Origin: Thermopetrobacter sp964430935 | Lineage (GTDB): Bacteria; Pseudomonadota; Alphaproteobacteria; Rhizobiales; Aestuariivirgaceae | DNA length: 64,000 bases | Assembly (NCBI GenBank): GCA_964430935.1 | Contig: CAYSHK010000036.1 | Location: 8,433 to 72,432, forward strand | Direction: 5' to 3' | Part shown: positions 24,475-33,997 of the stretch, one piece after another | Layout: every line of letters begins with the position of its first letter | Position numbering within the stretch: position 1 is the first letter of the stretch | Position numbers and translations under genes: made by a program | The notes under the pieces: model-generated | Database searches by the model: none | What the model was told of the DNA's origin: nothing | The model's input: only the letters and a program-made list of their open reading frames with translations

Positions 24475-25019
24475 ACGACGGGGAGAGCGGGACGCGGGGG
24501 AAGCGCAGTCTGGAAACCATCGTCACCTATCTGGAGATGCATGCGCCCTCGCATGCCTTCGTGCCCGCACCCTCGAACCTCAAGCTCACCCTCATGCGGG
24601 CGGAGAAGCCGACCGCGCATTTCTACCGCTATCTCTACAACGCCGTGGGCGACGCCTACCACTGGGTGGATCGCAGGAATCTGGACGACGAGGCGCTGCT
24701 GAAGATCATCCACGACGATTCCGTCTCGATCTTCGTGGCCTATTCCGCAGGCGTGCCCGCAGGTTTCTTCGAGCTCGAGGACCGCGGCGACGGCGAGCTG
24801 TGGCTGGCCTATTTCGGCGTCATTCCGGACTTCCACGGACGCGGGATCGGCAAATGGCTGCTGGCCGAGGCCATAGACGAGGCCTGGGGCCGCGAGCCCG
24901 AGGTCTTCCGCGTGGAAACCTGCACCCTGGACGATCCGCGCGCCCTGCCCCTCTATCAGAAGATGGGCTTCACCCCCTACGAACGCCGTCGCAAGACCAT
25001 TCGGCTGGACGATGAGTGA
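24471..25019 (+). CDS. GNAT-family N-acetyltransferase
   Basis: A 182-residue acetyltransferase with the acetyl-CoA-binding motif GVIPDFHGRGIGKWLL near residue 115 and a C-terminal segment YQKMGFTPYERRRK. The substrate is unknown. ATG 24471 overlaps the sulfurtransferase stop by four bases and its own stop overlaps the next gene by eight, so it belongs to the cysK group. The first 60 residues show no clear family hallmark. Confidence 0.85.
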   Translation: MNDGESGTRGKRSLETIVTYLEMHAPSHAFVPAPSNLKLTLMRAEKPTAHFYRYLYNAVGDAYHWVDRRNLDDEALLKIIHDDSVSIFVAYSAGVPAGFFELEDRGDGELWLAYFGVIPDFHGRGIGKWLLAEAIDEAWGREPEVFRVETCTLDDPRALPLYQKMGFTPYERRRKTIRLDDE

Positions 25020-25473
25020 GCCGCCCCGGACGCTGCTTCAGGCGCTGGCCGGCGCGGGACTTTCCGCTCCCCTCGTGGGGGACGTCGCCGGGAGCGCGCC
25101 CCCTCCCGCGGAACCGGGCGCGTACCTTCTTCTGCTGCACCTGCCGGACGGGCTGGTTCTGGCGGGAGGTCGCCATGCCGGCGCACGGCTCCCCGCCGGC
25201 TGGGTCCTCTATGCCGGAAGCGCCAGGGGGCCCGGCGGGCTGCGCGCCCGCGTGGGCCGGCACCTGCGCCGCGACAAGCCGAAACGCTGGCATGTGGACT
25301 GGATCACAACGGAGGCCCGGGCGTCCTATGCCATGTGCTTCACGGACCGCGGCGAGTGCGACATCGTTGCGGCCCTCGCCGACGGTGGAGATTTCGTCTT
25401 TCCCCTTCCCGGCCTCGGCTCCTCCGACTGCCGCGTCTGCACCGCCCATGTGCTATGCTGGACGGGGCGCTGA
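25012..25473 (+). CDS. DUF123 / GIY-YIG-like small protein
   Basis: A 153-residue protein with the DUF123 domain, a GIY-YIG-like fold seen in some endonuclease-related proteins. Visible motifs are PGAYLLLLHLPDGLVL, GWVLYAGSARGPGGLRARV and KPKRWHVDWI, with a C-terminal GSSDCRVCTAHVL containing two cysteines. Catalytic activity is unproven for the family. The start overlaps the GNAT stop, so it is the last gene of the coupled group; an ion antiporter gene begins about 60 bases later. Confidence 0.8.
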   Translation: MSEPPRTLLQALAGAGLSAPLVGDVAGSAPPPAEPGAYLLLLHLPDGLVLAGGRHAGARLPAGWVLYAGSARGPGGLRARVGRHLRRDKPKRWHVDWITTEARASYAMCFTDRGECDIVAALADGGDFVFPLPGLGSSDCRVCTAHVLCWTGR

Positions 25474-25530
25474 CGAATCCCCATATACCGACGCTGCGTC
25501 CGGAGGATCACGAGGAGAAGCACCGGCGGC

Positions 25531-26862
25531 ATGGAATCCCTTCTGCATCTTGCGATCATGTGGAGCGCGGTCTATTTCGCCGCGCTCGTCGCGCACCGCA
25601 CGCGGCTGACGCCCGTCCTCTACTATCTGTTCTTCGGCGCGGTGATGGCCAACATCGGCGTGCTTCCCAGCGAATCGGGGCCGTTCATCGAGAACTTCGC
25701 GACGCTCGGCATCATCATCATCATGTTCGCGCTGGGCTTCGAGGAGAACGCCACGAACTTCCTCCAGTCCATCCGCCGCGCCTGGGGCATCGCGCTGTTC
25801 GGGGCGGTGGCGCCGTTCGCGGCCGCCTACGCCGTGGCCATGTGGTTCTTCGGCGACCTCTCCATCGCGCTCATGGTGGGCCTGACCATGACGGCCACGG
25901 CCGTGTCGCTGACCATGGTCTCCCTGAAGACGCTGGGGTTGGCCCGGTCCCAGGCCGCGACCCTCATCATGACCTCCGCCGTGCTGGACGACATCGCGTC
26001 GCTGGCGCTCGTGGCCGTCGTCGTGCCGATCGCCACCGGTGCCGCGCAACCCCAGCTCGCCGACGTGGCCTTCGTGGCGTTGAAGGCGGTCGTCTTCTTC
26101 ACATTCATCTCCTTTCTCGGCGGATGGCTGCTGCCCAGGGTCGAGGACGGCTGGTTCTCCCGCATTCCCGTCATCGGGCGCGGATCCATCAGCACCATCA
26201 TCGGGGCGGCGCGCGGGGAATACGCCACCCTGACCATCCTCCTGCTGGCGCTCGTCATCGGACTGATCGCCCATGCCTTCGGCTTCCACCCGGCGGTGGG
26301 CGCCTACATGGCAGGACTCATTCTGCGGGAGGAGTATTTCGATCTGGGGGAATCGAAGGGCAACGCCTGGCGCATCACCAAGCGGGTCATCGACGACGCC
26401 GCGTTCAAGCTGGTCGGTCCCGTCTTCTTCGTCGATCTGGGAACGAAGATCGTTTTCGATCCCGGCGTGGTGCTCGGCATCATTCCGCAGGCCCTGACGC
26501 TGCTTCTCGCGGTCTTCGTCGCGCAGGTGGCCTCCGCCTCCATGGCCGCGCGCTACACCGCGGGTTCCAGCTGGCCGGAGGCCCTGCTCATCGGATTCGG
26601 CATGCTCGGCCGCGCGGAGCTGGCCTTCGTGGTGATGGACATCGCCTACGTCCAGAACGCGATTCTCCCGCGGGACGCCTTCTACATGCTGATGTTCACC
26701 ACCTTCATGCTGAACATTCTCGTGCCGCTCACCGTGGCCTGGTGGAAGCCGAAATACGTTCGGCTCGATCCCTGGCACGCCATGCCGCGCGGCGACGAGA
26801 GGCCCAGGCGGCCGCGAGACCGCGCCTTCCGCCTGCTGCACGAGGGCAGACTCGACCGTTGA
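25531..26862 (+). CDS. CPA2-family cation:proton antiporter
   Basis: A 443-residue inner-membrane exchanger of the KefB/NapA (CPA2) family, with about 12 to 13 hydrophobic helices. The characteristic LTMTATAVSLTMVSLKTLG segment and the following SAVLDDIASLALVAV helix carry the aspartates that bind the cation. There is no NAD-binding or TrkA-type C-terminal domain; the protein ends about 45 residues after the last helix, so it differs from the full KefB/KefC architecture. It is convergent with the 3-hydroxyisobutyryl-CoA hydrolase gene and probably exports Na+ or K+ in exchange for protons. Confidence 0.87.
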   Translation: MESLLHLAIMWSAVYFAALVAHRTRLTPVLYYLFFGAVMANIGVLPSESGPFIENFATLGIIIIMFALGFEENATNFLQSIRRAWGIALFGAVAPFAAAYAVAMWFFGDLSIALMVGLTMTATAVSLTMVSLKTLGLARSQAATLIMTSAVLDDIASLALVAVVVPIATGAAQPQLADVAFVALKAVVFFTFISFLGGWLLPRVEDGWFSRIPVIGRGSISTIIGAARGEYATLTILLLALVIGLIAHAFGFHPAVGAYMAGLILREEYFDLGESKGNAWRITKRVIDDAAFKLVGPVFFVDLGTKIVFDPGVVLGIIPQALTLLLAVFVAQVASASMAARYTAGSSWPEALLIGFGMLGRAELAFVVMDIAYVQNAILPRDAFYMLMFTTFMLNILVPLTVAWWKPKYVRLDPWHAMPRGDERPRRPRDRAFRLLHEGRLDR

Positions 26863-26872
26863 GCCCCTTCCC

Positions 26873-27913
26873 CTACATGTCCCCGTCGAGAAGAAGCTCC
26901 CTCTCCAGCGGAGCGAACATGGCGGCCACGGCCGCCCCCTCCACGTCCTCGAGCCGTGCCGGTTTCCAGCGTGGCGAACCGTCCTTGTCGATGATCCTGG
27001 CGCGGATTCCCTCGGCGAAATCGTGGGCCGTGGCCATGCGGCAGGCGAGCCGGTATTCCATGCGCATGCAGTCCGCGAAATCCAGCGACGCGCCGCGCCG
27101 GAGCTGCTCGAACGCCACCTTGAGACTGGTGGGGGCGTTGCGCTTCATGGCATCGAGGGCCGTCCGCGCCCATTCCCCTTCGCTTGCGGACAGTGCCCGG
27201 ACGATCTCCTCCACGCCATCGAGACCGAACACGGTGTCGATGAGCGGCCCCAGCATGCGGATGTTCCCCCGCCCCGCCCTTCGGGCGTGATGGCCAAGCA
27301 CCGCTTCGATCTCGTCGGTCTCCGCGAGTTCGTCCACGATCCCGTCGAAGGCGGCCTGCGGCACGATCACGTCCGCGATCCCGGCGTAAACGGCATCCTC
27401 CGCGCCGATCCGGAGTCCGGTGAGGCCCAGATACATGCCGAGGCGTCCCGGCATCCGTGGCAGGAACCACGATGCGCCGACGTCCGGAAACAGTCCGATG
27501 GAGCATTCCGGCATGGCGAAGGAGAGGTTCTCCGCGACCACCCGGTGCGATGCATGGACGGACAGTCCCGCGCCGCCGCCCATCACGTGGCCGTGCATCA
27601 GCGCGACATAGGGTTTCGGGTAGTCGTGGATCAGGGCGATCAGGCGGTATTCGTCCCAGTAGAAGCGGCGGCACATGTCGGGATCCTCCATGCACACCCT
27701 CCGCAGGGCGCGGATGTCCCCGCCCGCGCAGAAGGCCCGATCGCCCGCGCCCCGGACGACGACGAGCGCCACCCCGTCGTCGAGAGCCCATTCCTCGAGC
27801 CGGCGGTGCATCGCGACGGCCATCCCGTGGGTGTGCGCATTGAGCGCCCGCGGCCTGTTCAGGGTTATGACGCCCGCGTGCCCGCGCCGCTCGAAAAGGA
27901 TGTCCCCGCCCAT
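26873..27913 (-). CDS. 3-hydroxyisobutyryl-CoA hydrolase-like crotonase
   Basis: A 346-residue member of the crotonase superfamily, longer than simple enoyl-CoA hydratases and matching 3-hydroxyisobutyryl-CoA hydrolases of valine breakdown. The N-terminal ITLNRPRALNA, CAGGDIRAL and HGHVMGGGAGLSVHASHRV motifs are the CoA and oxyanion-hole region. The C-terminal half (DAMKRNAPTSLKVAFEQL, HDFAEGIRARIIDK) is the hydrolase extension. ATG 27913 with AGAGGGAACAG upstream is chosen over the longer open frame. Enoyl-CoA hydratase activity is the alternative. It is divergent from the extensin-like gene. Confidence 0.85.
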   Translation of the reverse strand: MGGDILFERRGHAGVITLNRPRALNAHTHGMAVAMHRRLEEWALDDGVALVVVRGAGDRAFCAGGDIRALRRVCMEDPDMCRRFYWDEYRLIALIHDYPKPYVALMHGHVMGGGAGLSVHASHRVVAENLSFAMPECSIGLFPDVGASWFLPRMPGRLGMYLGLTGLRIGAEDAVYAGIADVIVPQAAFDGIVDELAETDEIEAVLGHHARRAGRGNIRMLGPLIDTVFGLDGVEEIVRALSASEGEWARTALDAMKRNAPTSLKVAFEQLRRGASLDFADCMRMEYRLACRMATAHDFAEGIRARIIDKDGSPRWKPARLEDVEGAAVAAMFAPLERELLLDGDM

Positions 27914-27995
27914 CTGTTCCCTCTGCCCTAATTTCGCCTTCACCGTGGTGAGATACATTCCCGTGGAACTTTGCGCAATCGCACAGGGGGCTCGC

Positions 27996-28988
27996 ATGGC
28001 GCTCAGGCGGATCCTTCCGGTCGCACTTCTGGCGGGCGTGGTGCTCGCTTCCGGACCTTCCCCCGCACGGGCGGGAGAGGGACTGGATCTGGGCGGCCTG
28101 AAGACGTTCATCCGTCAGCACGTGCTGGGAAGGAAGGACGTGCCGCGGGAGGAGACGGTGCGCAAGCCGGCCCCTTCGCCGAACGCATCCGCCGCCGTCT
28201 CCCGGAACCGTGTTCCCCTCCCCCGCCCCCGCCCGGCCGGGCTCGTGCCGGCAACCCGCGGCGGCAACGTGGCGGAAGGCTCGGAACGCCCCTCCTCCCC
28301 CGTGGTCGCGACCCGCGACGGACGGCTCACGGTCAAGGTGGAGAAGCTCGGCAAGGAGCGCGATTCCTATTCCGCCGTCTACCTCTCGCCCAGGGAACGC
28401 GGCCGCTGGAGCGGCGATGCGGTGCGCAAGGCCCGGCGGCGCTGCGAGATCGTGCTGGCCGCCACGAACGTCGACGCCGAACCCGTCGCGCCGGTCGGCG
28501 GTCCGAAGGGCTGCGGCATAGCCGCGCCGGTGAAGGTGCGGGCCCTCGGGGCGGTGAAGGTCTCACCTCCCGGTCGGTTCAACTGCACCATGACGGCGGC
28601 GCTCTACAAGTGGGTAACCGACGTCGTGCAGCCCGCCGCCCGTTCCCGGTTCAAGCAGCCGGTGGTGGAGATCCGCGAGTTCTCCAGCTATTCCTGCCGG
28701 CGCCGCGGCGGCGTCACGCGCGGCCCGGTCCGCATCTCCGAACACGCCTTCGGAAACGCCATCGACGTGGCGGAGTTCCGTCTGGCGGACGGCACGCGGA
28801 TCTCCGTCCTGAAGGACTGGGGCGGCCTGAGCGCCCTGTTCAACCGCAAGGCCGCCTTCCTGCGCGAGGTGCACAAGAAGGCCTGCGGCATCTTCTCCAC
28901 CGTGCTCGGCCCGGAGGCCAACAAGGCGCACCGGAACCACTTCCATTTCGATCTCGGCCGCGGCGGCCGCTACAAGTACTGCCGCTGA
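27996..28988 (+). CDS. extensin-like C-terminal domain protein
   Basis: A 330-residue exported protein with an N-terminal signal peptide (MALRRILPVALLAGVVLAS, cleavage near the ARAGEG site), a low-complexity Pro/Arg linker and a C-terminal extensin-like domain (residues 160-330). The domain holds EHAFGNAIDVAEF and a C-terminal HRNHFHFDLG motif, resembling the zinc-carboxypeptidase/VanY fold, plus conserved cysteines. Such proteins are thought to act on the cell wall, but the activity is not established. It is followed by hemB in the same direction. Confidence 0.85.
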   Translation: MALRRILPVALLAGVVLASGPSPARAGEGLDLGGLKTFIRQHVLGRKDVPREETVRKPAPSPNASAAVSRNRVPLPRPRPAGLVPATRGGNVAEGSERPSSPVVATRDGRLTVKVEKLGKERDSYSAVYLSPRERGRWSGDAVRKARRRCEIVLAATNVDAEPVAPVGGPKGCGIAAPVKVRALGAVKVSPPGRFNCTMTAALYKWVTDVVQPAARSRFKQPVVEIREFSSYSCRRRGGVTRGPVRISEHAFGNAIDVAEFRLADGTRISVLKDWGGLSALFNRKAAFLREVHKKACGIFSTVLGPEANKAHRNHFHFDLGRGGRYKYCR

Positions 28989-29115
28989 CCTTTCCTCCCG
29001 GGCGCCCCGGAGGATCACGGAGGCGGCCATCGGCGCCCCCTGCCCCGATGCCAGGTTGACTTGGCCCGGACTTTGAGGCTTTCCTTCCCGTGGAACAACG
29101 TCCGGGACTACCGAC

Positions 29116-30123
<1,008 letters not shown>

Positions 30124-30124
30124 C

Positions 30125-30676
30125 ATGAAGCGCATACGGCGGACGGTGCGGTTGGCTGCGGCGGTACTGGCGGGAATTCTCGCCCTGCCGGCAACGCAGG
30201 TGCCGACCGCCTCGACCGCCGCCGCGACGAGCCTGCTCATGCAGGTGAAGAAACGCCCCCTCGCGCCCGGCTTCATCCTGCCCGACATCACCGGTCGGCC
30301 CTATCGGCTGGAGGGCATGCGCGGCCGCGTCGTGGTGATCAATTTCTGGACCACGGGCTGCCCCTCGTGCCGTGCGGAAATGCCCGCCCTGGACCGCATG
30401 TGGCGCAACCTTCGCGACCGGGGCGTCGTGGTCTGGGCGGTCCATATCGGCGGAAACATCGAGCAGATCCGCCGGTTCGTGCGCGAGTCCGGCGTGAGCT
30501 TCCCCGTCCTGTGGGACTCCGGCAAGCTCGTGGCGGACGAGTGGGGCGTGCGCTTCATTCCCACCACCATGGTCATCGGTCCGGATGGACGGCTGGAATA
30601 CATAGCGTTCGGGGGACGCGTCTGGACCAATCCGGAAATCCAGAACGCAATCCTGAAACTGCTGGAGAAGTCATGA
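30125..30676 (+). CDS. TlpA-like periplasmic thioredoxin (first copy)
   Basis: A 183-residue exported thioredoxin-fold protein with a Sec-type signal (an arginine-rich start, then AAAVLAGILALPATQVPTAS). The redox motif is CPSC (Cys79 and Cys82) in WTTGCPSCRAEMP, typical of TlpA/ResA disulfide reductases. It starts one base after the hemB stop and overlaps the next gene by four bases. Its neighbour is a close relative, so the pair probably arose by tandem duplication. The thiol partner is unknown; cytochrome c and cytochrome oxidase maturation are the usual targets. Confidence 0.88.
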   Translation: MKRIRRTVRLAAAVLAGILALPATQVPTASTAAATSLLMQVKKRPLAPGFILPDITGRPYRLEGMRGRVVVINFWTTGCPSCRAEMPALDRMWRNLRDRGVVVWAVHIGGNIEQIRRFVRESGVSFPVLWDSGKLVADEWGVRFIPTTMVIGPDGRLEYIAFGGRVWTNPEIQNAILKLLEKS

Positions 30677-31224
30677 CCCTTTCCAGGCGAGACCTGCTTC
30701 TGTTCTCCCTCCCCCTCATGGCCGGCATGGCCGCCGGATCCCGCTCCGCCCGTTCCTTCGAGGCGAAACTCATCCGCGTCAAGCGACGCCCGGAGGCCCC
30801 GGTCTTCACGTTGCGCGCGGCGGACGGTTCGCTCCATTCCCTGAAGGACTACCGCGGCCGGGTGGTGGTTCTGAACTTCTGGGCCACGTGGTGTCCGCCC
30901 TGCCGTCGCGAGATGCCATCCATCGAGGCGCTCTGGAAGGGGCTGAAGGACAGCGGGATCGCGGTTCTGGGCGTGCACGTGGGGCCGGACATGGCGGCGG
31001 CCCGGACCTTCGCGGCCCGCACCGGGCTGACCTTTCCCATCCTCGTGGACGACACGAAGGAGGTGTCCTACCACTACGGCGTGCGCAGCATGCCGACCAC
31101 GGTGATCGTCGGTCCGGAGGGGCGTGTGGAGTACGTCGCCTTCGGTCCCCGCGACTGGAACAGCGCGGAGACGCGCCGGGTGCTGCTCGCCCTGCGCCGC
31201 GGCGATGCTCCGGAAAGAACCTGA
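30673..31224 (+). CDS. TlpA-like thioredoxin (second copy, Tat-type signal)
   Basis: Also 183 residues and the same fold, but the signal begins MTLSRRDLLLFSLP, a twin-arginine type, instead of the simple Sec signal of its neighbour. The redox motif is CPPC (Cys74 and Cys77) in WATWCPPCRREMP. A different second-position residue and export route suggest separate partners or folding conditions. The start codon overlaps the stop of the first copy, so translation is coupled. Its end comes within four bases of the end of the convergent formate dehydrogenase alpha gene. Confidence 0.88.
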   Translation: MTLSRRDLLLFSLPLMAGMAAGSRSARSFEAKLIRVKRRPEAPVFTLRAADGSLHSLKDYRGRVVVLNFWATWCPPCRREMPSIEALWKGLKDSGIAVLGVHVGPDMAAARTFAARTGLTFPILVDDTKEVSYHYGVRSMPTTVIVGPEGRVEYVAFGPRDWNSAETRRVLLALRRGDAPERT

Positions 31225-31228
31225 CGGA

Positions 31229-33997
31229 TCATTCCGGCCGGTCCTCCGGAACCGGTTCCACGCGCGCGGCGGAGAACTTGAGCTCCGGAATTTTTCCGTG
31301 GGGATCGAGCTTCGGATTGGTGAGGAGGTTGGCCGCCGCCTCGACATAGGCGAAGGGCATGAACAGCAGTCCCTCGGAGACGCGGTTGTCCGGCCGGGCC
31401 ATGACGGTCACCTCGCCGCGCCGGGTCGCCACGCGCACCATCTGCCCCGGTTCGATGCGCCTGAAGGCCATGTCCTGCGGATTCATGGCCACGAACGGTT
31501 CCGGCTCCAGCGTTTCGGTGACCTCGGCGCGGCGTGTCATGGCTCCGGTGTGCCAGTGCTCCAGAACCCGTCCCGTGGTGAGCACGAAGGGCCAGTCTCC
31601 GTCCGGTCTTTCGTCCGGGGGCACCAGGTCCACCGGAACGAGACGGGCCTTTCCGTCGGCGGTGGGAAATTCCCGTTCGAAGACGATACCCCTTCCGGGA
31701 TGATCCGGTGCCGGACAGGGATAGGTCACGCTTCCCTCCCGCTCCAGCCGGTCCCATGTGATGTTGTCCAGGCTGGGCATGGCATGCTTCATTTCGGCGA
31801 AAACGTCCCGCGGTTCCTCGAAGTCCCATTCCAGCCCGAGCCTGCGGGCGATCTCGCGGATGATCCACCAGTCCGGACGCGCCTCGCCGGGCGGCGCCAC
31901 GGCGGGCCGTCCCATCTGGATCTGCCTGTTGGTGTTGGTGACGGTGCCCCGCTTCTCCGGCCACGCCGCGGCGGGCAGAACCACGTCGGCGAACATGGCG
32001 GTTTCGGTCGGGAAGATGTCCTGCACGACCAGATGCTCCAGCGATGCCAGCGCGGCGCGCGTATGGTTCAGATCCGGGTCGGACATGGCCGGATTCTCGC
32101 CCATGATGTACATGGCGCGGATGTCGCCCGCCCGCGCGGCGTCCATGATCTCCACCACGGTCAGCCCCGGCGTTCCGTCCAGCCGCGTTCCCCACAGATC
32201 CTCCAGCCGCCGGCGGGCCTCCGGGTCCGATACCGGCCGGTAGTCGGGAAGGACCATGGGGATGAGCCCGGCATCCGATGCGCCCTGCACGTTGTTCTGG
32301 CCGCGCAGGGGGTGCAGGCCGGCACCGGGTTTTCCGACGTTGCCGGTCATGAGCGCAAGGTCGATGATGGCGCGTGCGTTGTCGGTGCCGTGCACATGCT
32401 GGGTGACGCCCATCCCCCAGAGGAACATCACGGAGCGCGCCTCGCCGATGAACTTGGCGGCGGAGCGGATCTTCTTCGCCGGGACGCCGCACAGCTGCGA
32501 TATGGGCTCGGGAGCGAAACGGGCGAGATGGCGCTTCAGTTCCTCCCAGCCATGCGTGCGCCGCTCCAGAAACTCCTCGTCCACGAGGCCCTCGCGCATG
32601 ATCACGTGCATCATGGCGTTCAGCAGCGCGACGTCGGATCCCGCGTGGAACTGGAGCATAAGGGTGGCATGGCGCCTGAGGGCCTGGCCCCGCGGATCCA
32701 TGACGATCAGTTTCGCGCCCCGTTTCGCCGCCTGCTTGATCCATGTGGCGGCCACCGGATGGTTCTCCGCGGGATTGGCTCCGATGACGACGATCACCTC
32801 GGAATTGGCGACCTCGGTGAAGGGGGCCGTCACCGCGCCGGATCCGATCATCTCCATCAGCGCCGCCACCGACGATGCATGGCACAGACGCGTGCAGTGA
32901 TCGACGTTGTTGCTGCCGAAGCCGGCGCGGATCAGTTTCTGGAAGAGATAGGCCTCCTCGTTCGAGCCCTTCGCGGACCCGAAGCCGGCGAGAGCCCCCG
33001 GCCCATGCCGTTCCAGGACCTTCCGGAAGCCCGCGGCGGCGGCGTCCAGGGCCTCGTCCCAGGAGGCTTCGCGGAAATGCGTGGATGGATCGGACGGATC
33101 CACGTTCAGCCCCTTCGGCGCGCCCTCCCTGCGGATCAGCGGGCGGGTCAGGCGCTGCGGGTGGGCGACGTAGTCGAAAGCGAAACGGCCCTTCACGCAC
33201 AGCCGCTTGGCGTTCGCGGGGCCGTCCGCCCCTTCCGCGAGGACGATCCGTCCATCCCGCACATGATATTCCAGCCGGCATCCGACGCCGCAGTAGGGGC
33301 AGACCGTCTCCACAACGTCGTCCGCGTGCCCCGCTTCATGCCCTTCCGCGTCGAGCAGGGTGCCGGGCGTCAATGCGCCGGCGGGGCAGACCATGACGCA
33401 TTCGCCGCATGCCACGCAGGAGCTTTCCCGCACGGGATCGTCGAAGTCGAAGCAGACTTTCAGATCCTTCGCACGTCCCGCCAGGGAGAGCACCTCGTTC
33501 ACCTGGATGTCGCGGCAGGCCCGCACGCAGAGGCCGCAGTGGATGCAGGCATCCGTGAACAGGGTGAATGCCGGATGGCTGTCGTCCCTCCCCGCTTCCG
33601 GACCCTCCCGCGTGGAAGGGAAGCGCGAGCCCGTCACTCCCAGCCGTTCCGCCTGCCTGCGGAAGGACGAAAGGGCGTCATGGCCCGGGGATTTCTCCGC
33701 GCGATCCGCCATCAGCAGCTCGAAGACGAGCCTGCGGGTCCTGTCCGCCCTCGGCGAGTTCTCCAGCAGTACCACCATGCCCGGCTCGGCCTTCCGGCGG
33801 CAGGCGGGGGAAAGCCTTCTTTCGCCCTCCACCTCGATCATGCAGGCGCGGCACTGTCCGGCCGGGGCGTATCCCTCGCGGTGGCACAGATGCGGAATGA
33901 AGACGCCGGCGCGTTCCGCCGCCTCGAAGACGGTCTCGCCTTCCCGCGCCTCGATCTCCCTGCCGTCCAGCGTGAAGGTGAAGGTGGCGTCCGTCAT
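31229..33997 (-). CDS. NAD-linked formate dehydrogenase alpha subunit
   Basis: A 922-residue molybdenum/tungsten bis-MGD oxidoreductase, cytoplasmic, with no Tat signal. An N-terminal [2Fe-2S] domain has cysteines 38, 49, 52 and 66. Two [4Fe-4S] motifs follow (Cys151, 154, 157, 161 and Cys194, 197, 200, 204), then the catalytic-domain cluster (Cys233, 236, 240, 267). Cys372 with His373 replaces the selenocysteine of E. coli FdhF. The usual His-Cys3 cluster motif between residues 95 and 125 is absent. It overlaps the beta gene by four bases. It oxidises formate, with the beta subunit passing electrons to NAD. Confidence 0.93.
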   Translation of the reverse strand: MTDATFTFTLDGREIEAREGETVFEAAERAGVFIPHLCHREGYAPAGQCRACMIEVEGERRLSPACRRKAEPGMVVLLENSPRADRTRRLVFELLMADRAEKSPGHDALSSFRRQAERLGVTGSRFPSTREGPEAGRDDSHPAFTLFTDACIHCGLCVRACRDIQVNEVLSLAGRAKDLKVCFDFDDPVRESSCVACGECVMVCPAGALTPGTLLDAEGHEAGHADDVVETVCPYCGVGCRLEYHVRDGRIVLAEGADGPANAKRLCVKGRFAFDYVAHPQRLTRPLIRREGAPKGLNVDPSDPSTHFREASWDEALDAAAAGFRKVLERHGPGALAGFGSAKGSNEEAYLFQKLIRAGFGSNNVDHCTRLCHASSVAALMEMIGSGAVTAPFTEVANSEVIVVIGANPAENHPVAATWIKQAAKRGAKLIVMDPRGQALRRHATLMLQFHAGSDVALLNAMMHVIMREGLVDEEFLERRTHGWEELKRHLARFAPEPISQLCGVPAKKIRSAAKFIGEARSVMFLWGMGVTQHVHGTDNARAIIDLALMTGNVGKPGAGLHPLRGQNNVQGASDAGLIPMVLPDYRPVSDPEARRRLEDLWGTRLDGTPGLTVVEIMDAARAGDIRAMYIMGENPAMSDPDLNHTRAALASLEHLVVQDIFPTETAMFADVVLPAAAWPEKRGTVTNTNRQIQMGRPAVAPPGEARPDWWIIREIARRLGLEWDFEEPRDVFAEMKHAMPSLDNITWDRLEREGSVTYPCPAPDHPGRGIVFEREFPTADGKARLVPVDLVPPDERPDGDWPFVLTTGRVLEHWHTGAMTRRAEVTETLEPEPFVAMNPQDMAFRRIEPGQMVRVATRRGEVTVMARPDNRVSEGLLFMPFAYVEAAANLLTNPKLDPHGKIPELKFSAARVEPVPEDRPE

